Shown here piece after piece: positions 15,116 to 21,771 of a stretch of DNA of 24,567 nucleotides. Source of the stretch: Sinorhizobium sp. (GTDB lineage Bacteria; Pseudomonadota; Alphaproteobacteria; Rhizobiales; Rhizobiaceae); NCBI GenBank assembly GCA_031178305.1, contig JAPSJG010000008.1, forward strand, positions 1-24,567. Reading direction: 5' to 3'. A program made the translations under genes and the position numbers. A model generated the notes under the pieces. The model did not search any database and was not told where the DNA came from. It saw only the letters and a list, made by a program, of their open reading frames with translations. How positions within the stretch are numbered: position 1 is the stretch's first letter; each line of letters starts with the position of its first letter.

Positions 15116-16609
15116 ATGCCGCTTGCCGGCGCAATTGCGCTCCGTGCAGATGAGCGCCCGCATGCCCCGGCTTTTCGCATGGAAGGCCGGCTTTTCACCT
15201 ATGGGGAGTTGGCGGCGGAAGCCGGCCGCATACTGCATGCAATCGAACGATCGGCCCCGGAGGCCGCCGAGCGGAGCGCCCTTTCCGACCGCACGCGACT
15301 GATTGCGTTCGAAACCGGGAATCATCCGCTGTTTGCGGCCGCCTTCATCGCCGCGACCGCCGGCGGCAATTGTGCCGCACTCATCGATCCGCACCTGCCG
15401 CAAGCCACGCGAGAGCGTATGAAGGCGCAGTTACGCCCCGATATAGTGATCCGCGCTGACGGCGATTTGCTGTTCCTCGAAGTGCCGTCGACTGGGCAAA
15501 GCCACGCACTGGATGCTTTCGACGACTCCTCCGCAATCCATATCGGCGATGGCGCCGCGCCGTTCCTTATCGTCTTCACCTCCGGAACGACCGGCGAGCC
15601 GAAGGCGATCATCCGCGACCGGCGCTCATGGCGCGTGAGCCTCGCGACCGGCCAGCGCTTCTTTGGCATCGGGCCGGAAACGACGACCTATGCGCCCGGA
15701 CCGCTGGCGCACGGCTTGACGCTCTACGCGCTAGCGGAGTGCCTTCAGGCCGGAGCCGGATTCATCGGCGCCCGGCATTTCGATCCGGTGGAGGCGCTGA
15801 ACGAGATCGCCGCGTTTGGTGCCAGGCGGCTCGTCCTGGTGCCGACCATGCTCAGGCGGCTTTGCGAGCAGGCGGGCGGCCCGGCATCGAGCACAGTCCA
15901 AAAGATCACTGTCGCCGGCGCCAAGCTGACGCCGGCCGACAGGGATTTGGCGGCCCGCGTTTTCCCTGGCGCGGAGGTGACGGAATATTACGGCGCATCG
16001 GAACTCGGCTTCATCACCGTCTCCCGGGCTGCCGACAAACAAAGCCGGAACGCGGTCGGCAAGGCGTTCCCGGGCGTTCGCCTGGCGGTTTTCGATGACA
16101 AGGGAAACGCCTTGCGGCCCGGAGAAACCGGAACCATCTTTGTCGAAAGCGAGCTGATATCGGATGGATACATCTCCGGCGGCGACGGCACGGGATTTTG
16201 TCGGCGAGGCGTGCTCGCGACCGTCGGCGATCTCGGTTATCTCGATCGAGAGGGCAACTTGCATCTCCTCGGGCGTGCCGGCGGCATGGTGGTTTCCGGC
16301 GGCAACAATATCTACCCGTCCGAAGTGGAAATGGTGATCATGGCCGCAGCCGGCGTCGACGCGGCTCTCGTCCTAGGCCTCGATCATCCCGATCTCGGCA
16401 GCGAACTTGCGGTAGTAATCCAGCCGAATGGCACCTTCGAGCAGACCACGCTCGCGCGCCATCTTGCTGACGCGCTACCGCGCTACAAGCATCCGCGGAA
16501 GATCTGGCTCTGCCGGCAGATGCCGATGACCGCTTCCGGCAAGATCGCGGCCAAGAAGCTCCGGCAATGGATCGCGGAGGGAGACCCTGCCCTTGAACGT
16601 CTCGTCTGA
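15116..16609 (+). CDS. AMP-forming acyl-CoA synthetase-like protein (ANL superfamily)
   Basis: The 497-residue protein carries the adenylate-forming motifs. These are the phosphate loop F-T-S-G-T-T-G-E-P-K (154-163), Y-Y-G-A-S-E (291-296), G-D-L-G-Y-L-D with D372, G-R-x-x-x-M-V-x-S-G-G-N-N-I-Y-P-S-E-V-E from 386, and the catalytic lysine K476 in T-A-S-G-K-I. It should activate a carboxylic acid as an acyl-AMP and pass it to CoA. In the A8 hinge the usual K-D after G-R-x is replaced by G389-G390, which is odd for the family. It sits 4 bp after bioY and overlaps the thiolase gene by 17 bp, so it belongs to the biotin transporter operon. The acid substrate is unknown; a medium-chain or biotin-related acid is inference. 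Confidence 0.88.
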   Translation: MPLAGAIALRADERPHAPAFRMEGRLFTYGELAAEAGRILHAIERSAPEAAERSALSDRTRLIAFETGNHPLFAAAFIAATAGGNCAALIDPHLPQATRERMKAQLRPDIVIRADGDLLFLEVPSTGQSHALDAFDDSSAIHIGDGAAPFLIVFTSGTTGEPKAIIRDRRSWRVSLATGQRFFGIGPETTTYAPGPLAHGLTLYALAECLQAGAGFIGARHFDPVEALNEIAAFGARRLVLVPTMLRRLCEQAGGPASSTVQKITVAGAKLTPADRDLAARVFPGAEVTEYYGASELGFITVSRAADKQSRNAVGKAFPGVRLAVFDDKGNALRPGETGTIFVESELISDGYISGGDGTGFCRRGVLATVGDLGYLDREGNLHLLGRAGGMVVSGGNNIYPSEVEMVIMAAAGVDAALVLGLDHPDLGSELAVVIQPNGTFEQTTLARHLADALPRYKHPRKIWLCRQMPMTASGKIAAKKLRQWIAEGDPALERLV

Positions 16610-17786
16610 TCCGTCCCGCACACCGGTCGTCATCGCTGCGCTGCGCACGCCGATCGGGCGCGTCAATGGCAGCCTTGCGGCGGTCGAGCCCGCAAGCCTT
16701 GCCGCCCTGCTGATCGAAAGGATCATCGACGATACCGGTCTGGACCGGGCCGAGATCGACGATGTGCTTCTCGGCAATGCCGCCAACAGCGCCGGCAACC
16801 TCGCCCGGCTTGCCGCGCTCGAGGCTCACCTGCCCGTTGCCATCCCCGGCGTGACGGTCGATCGCCAATGCGGTTCGGGACTTGAGGCGATCGTGCTGGC
16901 GGCGCGGCAGATCCAGGCCGGCGCGGGACGCTTCTATCTCGCCGGCGGCACCGAAAGCGCGAGTCGCGCCCATATTCGGCTCAGGCCGCCGGTTGCGCGG
17001 GGCGAGGAACTACAGCCGGTGAAGCGTGCCCGCATGGCGCCCGATTTCATCGGCGATCCGGACATGGGTGTCGCGGCCGAAAATGTCGCTGCCGCCAGTG
17101 GCATCTCGCGTGAGCGGCAGGATCAGTTCGCGCTTGAAAGCCATCGCCGCGCCGTCGCCGCGGAGGCTGCGGGCCGGTTTGCCCGCGAGATCGTGCCGGT
17201 GCCTACTCAGTCAGGCCCCGTCGCCAAGGATGAATGCCCCCGCGCCAATGCCTCTGCCGAGACGCTCGCCCGGCTGAAACCGGTCTTCGTCATTGGCGGC
17301 ACCGTCACCGCCGGCAATGCCTGCCCGATCAACGACGGTGCGGCCGTGGTGCTGGTTACATCGCTTGCCGAGGCGCGCCGGCTCGGAGTTCCATTCGCGC
17401 TCGAATTCGTCGACGCGGCGACGGCCGGGGTCGACCCGAACCTGCTCGGCCTCGGCCCCGTTCCAGCGGTGGCGAGACTACGCGGCCGCAATCCGGGGCT
17501 CGACCTCGGCGACATCGATTTGATCGAGTTCAACGAAGCCTTTGCCTCGCAGGTTCTCGGCAGTCTGGACCTGCTCGAGATCGCGCCGGCGCGCGTCAAT
17601 CTCGACGGCGGCGCGATCGCACTCGGCCACCCCTATGGCGCTTCCGGGGCAATCCTCGTCGTCCGGCTGTTCTCGCAGATGCTCGAGGCGGCATCAGGAA
17701 ACCAGGGTCTTGCCATGATGGGGGTGGGGGGCGGCATGGGCATGGTCGCCCATTTCCGCAGTGTCGGGGCGGATCAGCTGGCGTAG
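16593..17786 (+). CDS. Thiolase family protein lacking the C-terminal catalytic cysteine
   Basis: The 397-residue protein is a full-length thiolase by pattern: nucleophilic C93 in R-Q-C-G-S-G-L-E-A, N-E-A-F-A (315-319) and G-H-P-Y-G-A-S-G (345-352, H346). The final motif, normally C-x-G-G-G-x-G, reads M-M-G-V-G-G-G-M-G, so the cysteine that acts as acid/base in condensation and thiolysis is glycine (G377). The codons there are GGG-GTG-GGG, not one base away from cysteine. The start TTG at 16593 lies inside the synthetase gene, with GGAGGGAG about 10 nt before it. The 3' end overlaps the opposing thioesterase gene by 13 bp. Activity as a normal thiolase is doubtful. Confidence 0.88.
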   Translation: MNVSSDPSRTPVVIAALRTPIGRVNGSLAAVEPASLAALLIERIIDDTGLDRAEIDDVLLGNAANSAGNLARLAALEAHLPVAIPGVTVDRQCGSGLEAIVLAARQIQAGAGRFYLAGGTESASRAHIRLRPPVARGEELQPVKRARMAPDFIGDPDMGVAAENVAAASGISRERQDQFALESHRRAVAAEAAGRFAREIVPVPTQSGPVAKDECPRANASAETLARLKPVFVIGGTVTAGNACPINDGAAVVLVTSLAEARRLGVPFALEFVDAATAGVDPNLLGLGPVPAVARLRGRNPGLDLGDIDLIEFNEAFASQVLGSLDLLEIAPARVNLDGGAIALGHPYGASGAILVVRLFSQMLEAASGNQGLAMMGVGGGMGMVAHFRSVGADQLA

Positions 17787-18175
17787 CCGGCAAGCCACTC
17801 GCGCGTCGGTGCCGGCAGCGGCACTGGCTGCTTGCCGGCAGGGTTGACGGCGACCCAGACGATTTCGAGTTCGGCGGCGAGCGCATCGCCGGTCTCGACA
17901 CGAACGGCAAAGCTCACGGAGCTGCCGCCGAGTTTAGCGACAGTGACGGTAAACCGGGCAGCATCGTCGAAGCGCAATCCGCGGTGAAAGGTGCAGGCCG
18001 AGCGGCGCACGAGATAGGCCGGCTCGTTTTCAACCACCGGCCGGCATCGCCAGAGATTGGCGAGCGCCGCCTCCGCATGCGCGTAATAGGCTGCATTGTG
18101 CATGTGGCCATGCATGTCTATATCGCGAAACGGGATGCGGATTTCCGTGACATTCTCCCGCTTGATGCCGTCCAT
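17774..18175 (-). CDS. Hot-dog fold acyl-CoA thioesterase (4HBT/YbgC type)
   Basis: The 133-residue protein has the single hot-dog domain and the 4HBT-like active-site segment F-R-D-I-D-M-H-G-H-M-H-N (D20, H24, N27), followed by A-A-Y-Y-A-H-A-E. It should hydrolyse an acyl-CoA; chain length cannot be read from sequence. GGGAGGA lies 7 nt before the ATG. That ribosome binding site ends immediately before the start codon of the divergent reductase gene. The gene is sandwiched between a thiolase (tail-to-tail overlap) and an enoyl reductase, supporting a role in acyl-thioester metabolism. Confidence 0.88.
   Translation of the reverse strand: MDGIKRENVTEIRIPFRDIDMHGHMHNAAYYAHAEAALANLWRCRPVVENEPAYLVRRSACTFHRGLRFDDAARFTVTVAKLGGSSVSFAVRVETGDALAAELEIVWVAVNPAGKQPVPLPAPTREWLAGYAS
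18095..18123 (+). promoter_or_regulatory. Possible promoter of the reductase inside the thioesterase gene
   Basis: ATTGTG (18095-18100), 17 nt, then a perfect CTATAT (18118-18123), about 65 bp before the reductase ATG. Because the divergent starts are only 14 bp apart, the plus-strand promoter must lie within the opposite coding region or further away. By eye only. Confidence 0.3.
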
Positions 18176-18189
18176 GCCGAGATCCTCCC

Positions 18190-19158
18190 ATGCGCTCGAC
18201 CCTCGTTAGACAGTTTGGCGACCCCGAACAAGTGATCGAACTCCTGGATGCCGAACGCGTCGCCCCGGCCGCGGGCGAGGTAGAGATTGAGATCCACCTC
18301 GCAGCGATCAACCCGTCCGACCTCATCCCCGTCACCGGCGCCTATCGCGCTCGCACCGAACTGCCCTTTGTGCCCGGTTTCGAGGGTGTCGGCGTGATCA
18401 GCCGCGTCGGCCAAGACGTCGGCGATCTCAAACCGGGCGATCGCGTGATGCCGATCGGCGCCAGCGGGCTTTGGCAGCAATTCCTGGTGCGTCCGGCGAA
18501 CTGGTGCTTTCGCGTGCCGGACGATATCAGCGACAGCCAGGCGGCGATGAGCTACATCAACCCGCTGACGGCCCTTCGGCTCGTCGAGGATCTGCGCATG
18601 CATTTCGGCTCTCTGGAGGGCCGCGCGGTCGCTGTCACCGCGGCGGGCTCGGCAATCGGCGGCATGTTGATGAAGCTCATTGAGCGCGAAGGCATGGTGC
18701 CGGCGGCGATCCTCCGCAGCGAGAAAAGTCTCACCCGCTTCGGTGCGGGGCAAAGGATCATCATCACCGACGGCAGCGGCCTCCCCCCGGCAACGACGTT
18801 CGATGCCGTGCTCGACGCCGTCGGCGGCACACTTGCCGGCGCACTGATCCGCCGGTCCATTCATCCGGGCGGCATCCTGGTCCAGTACGGCGCCTTGAGT
18901 GGGGTTCCGGTGCCGCAAGAGGCAATCGCCGCCCGGCCCGATGTCCGGTTCGCCTTCCTTTGGCTCAGGACTTGGGTGCATTCGGCCGGCCGCGAGGCGA
19001 TCGACGCAGCCTTCGCCCGAAGCTTTGCGGGCCTGCGTGGCGGGCTCTTCGCAAGCCCCGTCGCGGCAACTTATCCCTTAAGCCGACTCGCCGACGCGCT
19101 CGCGCATCAGGCCGATCCGCGTCGGGACGGCAAGATCCTCATCGATCCGCGCTGTTGA
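18190..19158 (+). CDS. Zinc-free alcohol dehydrogenase-like / enoyl-thioester reductase (MECR-like) protein
   Basis: The 322-residue protein belongs to the medium-chain dehydrogenase/reductase superfamily. The N-terminal part has I-N-P-S-D-L-I-P-V-T-G-A-Y (41-52) and L-P-F-V-P-G-F-E-G-V-G. This is the pattern of the 2-enoyl thioester reductase (MECR/ETR) branch, with the Tyr at 52 in the catalytic position. The cofactor region reads V-T-A-A-G-S-A-I-G-G. The zinc-binding cysteines of true alcohol dehydrogenases are absent. NADPH-dependent reduction of an enoyl-CoA or enoyl-ACP is the best guess; quinone reductase is an alternative. No Shine-Dalgarno sequence is present, since CCTCCC precedes the ATG. 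It is divergent from the thioesterase. Confidence 0.82.
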   Translation: MRSTLVRQFGDPEQVIELLDAERVAPAAGEVEIEIHLAAINPSDLIPVTGAYRARTELPFVPGFEGVGVISRVGQDVGDLKPGDRVMPIGASGLWQQFLVRPANWCFRVPDDISDSQAAMSYINPLTALRLVEDLRMHFGSLEGRAVAVTAAGSAIGGMLMKLIEREGMVPAAILRSEKSLTRFGAGQRIIITDGSGLPPATTFDAVLDAVGGTLAGALIRRSIHPGGILVQYGALSGVPVPQEAIAARPDVRFAFLWLRTWVHSAGREAIDAAFARSFAGLRGGLFASPVAATYPLSRLADALAHQADPRRDGKILIDPRC

Positions 19159-19221
19159 AAATCGCCAGAATTGCCGCCGCTGCCATGGATTTTGACAGGT
19201 TCGCGCACTAGCTTTGCGCAG

Positions 19222-20151
19222 ATGACCACGCAGCTCTATGAAAACCCGATCTTCCTGGAACACATCGTTCCGGAGGGACACCCTGAAAGGCCGGATCGGC
19301 TGAAAGCGCTGAACCTTGCGCTGGAGCACCCGAACTTCGCCGAGCTGACGCGGATGGAGGCAGCGAGAGCCGATGAGGATCTGGTCCTTCTCGCCCATAC
19401 CGAAGAGCATCTGCACTCGATCAAAAAGTGGATTCCGGAAGAGGACATCACGCAGATCGAAGCAGATACCTTTGCAAGCCCCTTGAGCTTCGACGCCGCA
19501 TTGACGGCCATCGGCGCCGCTGTCGCGGCCGTGGACGCCGTCTTCGCCGGCGAGGCGGACAATGCCTTCGTCGCCGCGCGCCCACCCGGCCACCACGCGG
19601 AGAAGAACAGGCCCATGGGCTTCTGCTTCTTCAATACGATCGCGATCGCCGCGCGCCATGCGCAACGAACGCATGGAGTCGAGCGGGTGGCGATCGTCGA
19701 TTGGGACGTGCACCACGGCAATGGCACGCAGGACATCTTCTGGCATGACCCGTCCGTACTTTTCTGCTCCACGCACCAGATGCCGCTCTATCCGGGTACT
19801 GGCGCCAGGGAAGAGACGGGTGTCAGGAACAATATCGTCAACGCGCCGCTATCGCCCAACAGCGGCAGCGAGCATTTCCGCGACGCGTTCCGCACGCGCA
19901 TTGTCGCAGCACTCGACAATTTCCGCCCGGACCTCGTGCTGATCTCCGCCGGCTTCGACGCGCATCACCGCGATCCTTTGGCCCAGCTCAATCTGATGGC
20001 GGAGGACTTCGACTGGGCGACGGGACGCCTTATGGAAGTCGCCGGCAAGAGCTCAGGCAACCGTATCGTCAGCATGCTCGAGGGCGGCTATGATCTTGAG
20101 GGTCTTGCCGAATCGGCCGCCATGCACATCCTGAGACTCATGAGGGGGTAA
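19222..20151 (+). CDS. Histone deacetylase superfamily hydrolase
   Basis: The 309-residue protein shows the zinc amidohydrolase motifs of the HDAC/AphA/AcuC superfamily: R-P-P-G-H-H (H124, H125 charge relay), D-W-D-V-H-H-G-N-G (zinc ligands D162 and H164), S-A-G-F-D-A-H (third ligand D246) and E-G-G-Y-D with Y290. It should remove acetyl groups from an acetylated amine such as a polyamine or acetyl-lysine; bacteria have no canonical histones and the substrate here is unknown. The ATG at 19222 starts the conserved Y-E-N-P-I-F-L-E-H segment but has no strong ribosome binding site. xseB follows 3 bp after the stop. Confidence 0.92.
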   Translation: MTTQLYENPIFLEHIVPEGHPERPDRLKALNLALEHPNFAELTRMEAARADEDLVLLAHTEEHLHSIKKWIPEEDITQIEADTFASPLSFDAALTAIGAAVAAVDAVFAGEADNAFVAARPPGHHAEKNRPMGFCFFNTIAIAARHAQRTHGVERVAIVDWDVHHGNGTQDIFWHDPSVLFCSTHQMPLYPGTGAREETGVRNNIVNAPLSPNSGSEHFRDAFRTRIVAALDNFRPDLVLISAGFDAHHRDPLAQLNLMAEDFDWATGRLMEVAGKSSGNRIVSMLEGGYDLEGLAESAAMHILRLMRG

Positions 20152-20154
20152 TTG

Positions 20155-20409
20155 ATGAACACCAGCACGCAACCGGACGTTTCCGCCCTCTCCTTCGAAC
20201 AGGCCGTCGAGGAACTGGAGCGCATCGTCTCGGCACTCGAGCGCGGCGACGTGGCGCTCGACAAGTCGATCGAAATCTACGAACGCGGCGAGGCCCTGAA
20301 GAAGCATTGCGAGGCGCTCCTGAAGGCCGCCGAGGACCGTATCGAAAAGATTCGCCTCGACCGTGCCGGAAGGCCCCAGGGTGTCGAGCCGCTGGATGCG
20401 GAGCAATAG
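20155..20409 (+). CDS. xseB: Exodeoxyribonuclease VII small subunit
   Basis: XseB associates with XseA to form exonuclease VII, which degrades single-stranded DNA from both ends. The 84-residue protein has the family core S-F-E-Q-A-V-E-E-L-E-R-I-V, then L-E-R-G-D-V-A-L-D-K-S-I-E-I-Y-E-R-G-E-A-L-K-K-H-C in two helices. The start ATG has GAGGGGG 6 nt upstream; that site overlaps the end of the deacetylase-like gene, so the two are almost certainly translationally linked. xseA is not in the window. Confidence 0.95.
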   Translation: MNTSTQPDVSALSFEQAVEELERIVSALERGDVALDKSIEIYERGEALKKHCEALLKAAEDRIEKIRLDRAGRPQGVEPLDAEQ

Positions 20410-20427
20410 GAGGATTCTCAGAAGTCG

Positions 20428-20561
20428 CCCCTGATCCGCCTGCCCGTCTGCGCAGCAGCTGCGGAGGGTGGACCGGCACCTTCTCCCCGCAAGCGGGGGA
20501 AGGCACAAGCGGCGCCGCGTAGTCCCTCTCCTACCTGCGGTCAGAGGGCCGGGGTGAGAGG
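20428..20561. repeat. Rhizobial intergenic palindromic repeat
   Basis: The core is a near-perfect hairpin at 20479-20503 (CCTTC-T-CCCCGC, AA, GCGGGG-GAAGG, one bulged base), flanked by CCCCTGATCCGCC on the left and TCAGAGGGCCGGGGTGAGAG on the right. These flanks and the CCCC-GCAA-GGGG hairpin are familiar from multi-copy intergenic repeats of Rhizobiaceae. It lies 18 bp after xseB and may stabilise or terminate that transcript. The rest of the 301-bp gap to the pirin gene (20562-20710) holds nothing I recognise. Confidence 0.65.
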
Positions 20562-20710
20562 CTTCCGACCGCACGGCAGGTTGTCGACCCGTGACAAGCG
20601 ACCACTCTCATTAGCCCACAGCGGAAACACAGGTCATCTGACACCCGCTATCAGGCGTACGGGATCGCGGATAATCTTGAAGACGATCCCTACCAAACGG
20701 AGCGCGTGCC

Positions 20711-21634
20711 ATGTCCTTCTTTCCAGGCCCCGACCCGCTCGCAGGCGACAAGCCGGCCTGTGACGCCATCGAGCATCTGATCATTCCGCGCACCAGCGAT
20801 ATCGGCGGGCTCGAGGTGCGGCGCGCCTTGCCGACGGCGCGGCGGCGGCTCGTCGGCCCGTTCATCTTCTTCGACCGCATGGGACCCGCCCTGCTGCGCG
20901 CGGGAGAAGCGATCGACGTGCGCCCGCATCCGCATATCGGGCTTTCGACCGTCACCTATCTCTTCGACGGCGAGATCAAGCATCGCGACAGTCTCGGTAC
21001 CGAGATGGTGATCCGGCCGGGCGATGTGAACCTGATGACGGCCGGGCGCGGCATCGTGCATTCCGAGCGCTCCCCGGAAAACCAGCGCGGACACGAGCGC
21101 TCGCTCTCCGGATTGCAGACCTGGCTGGCGCTGCCCGACGAAAAGGAGGAGATCGATCCGATCTTCACCCATACCGAGGAGCGGATGCTGCCGCATCTCG
21201 CCGACGGCGGCGTGCGTGTACGCGTCGTCATCGGCCGGTTCGAGGGTGAAGCCTCGCCCGTCTCTGTCTTCACCGATACGATCTATGTCGACCTCAAGAT
21301 CGATGCCGGCAGAAGCGCGCCATTTGCCGCGCAATGGGAGGAGCGTGCGCTCTACATCCTCTCGGGCGAAGCGGTCATCTCCGGCGACCGTTTCGCCGAC
21401 AACCAGCTTCTCGTCTTCCGCCCAGGCGACGAGATCACCATCACGGCCGGCCCCTCCGGCTGCCATGTCATGCTCTTCGGCGGGGCCCCGCTCGGCTCGC
21501 CGCGCCACATCTGGTGGAATTTCGTTTCCTCGTCCAAGGAGCGGATCGACAAGGCCAAGGAAGAGTGGCGCAGCGGCCGTTTCGACATCGTTCCGGGGGA
21601 TGAAGAGGAGTTCATCCCTTTGCCGGAACGCTAA
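20711..21634 (+). CDS. Pirin family protein
   Basis: The 307-residue protein has two cupin domains. The N-terminal one carries the iron-binding set of pirins: R-P-H-P-H-I-G-L (H73, H75) and G-R-G-I-V-H-S-E-R (H117, E119). Some bacterial pirins have quercetin 2,3-dioxygenase activity or interact with metabolic enzymes; the role here is unknown. The C-terminal cupin (W-E-E-R-A-L-Y-I-L-S-G-E-A) and the conserved G-G-A-P-L-G-S-P-R-H-I-W-W-N-F are present. GGAG lies 8 nt before the ATG. It appears to be a single-gene unit between a repeat and dxs. Confidence 0.94.
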   Translation: MSFFPGPDPLAGDKPACDAIEHLIIPRTSDIGGLEVRRALPTARRRLVGPFIFFDRMGPALLRAGEAIDVRPHPHIGLSTVTYLFDGEIKHRDSLGTEMVIRPGDVNLMTAGRGIVHSERSPENQRGHERSLSGLQTWLALPDEKEEIDPIFTHTEERMLPHLADGGVRVRVVIGRFEGEASPVSVFTDTIYVDLKIDAGRSAPFAAQWEERALYILSGEAVISGDRFADNQLLVFRPGDEITITAGPSGCHVMLFGGAPLGSPRHIWWNFVSSSKERIDKAKEEWRSGRFDIVPGDEEEFIPLPER

Positions 21635-21771
21635 TTTTCGTTAAGTTCTCGGTCGAAGACGCAGGAAAGCCTAAATTTTGCGTTCAACGGCGATTGCGTC
21701 TAAACAGCCGTGTTGACGGACACAACCAAACAGATCGCGCCCGATCCGCCGGTGCGCATGGGGCGACAAGC

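Noticed and set aside
18118..18981. A 287-codon open frame on the minus strand over the reductase gene
   Set aside because: No motif content; the plus-strand reductase explains the conservation-like pattern.
19193..19221. TTGACA upstream of the HDAC-like gene as a promoter
   Set aside because: The -35 match is perfect, but no -10-like hexamer is found at proper spacing before the start codon.
21711..21740. TTGACG as -35 of a dxs promoter
   Set aside because: No acceptable -10 hexamer lies 16-18 nt downstream.
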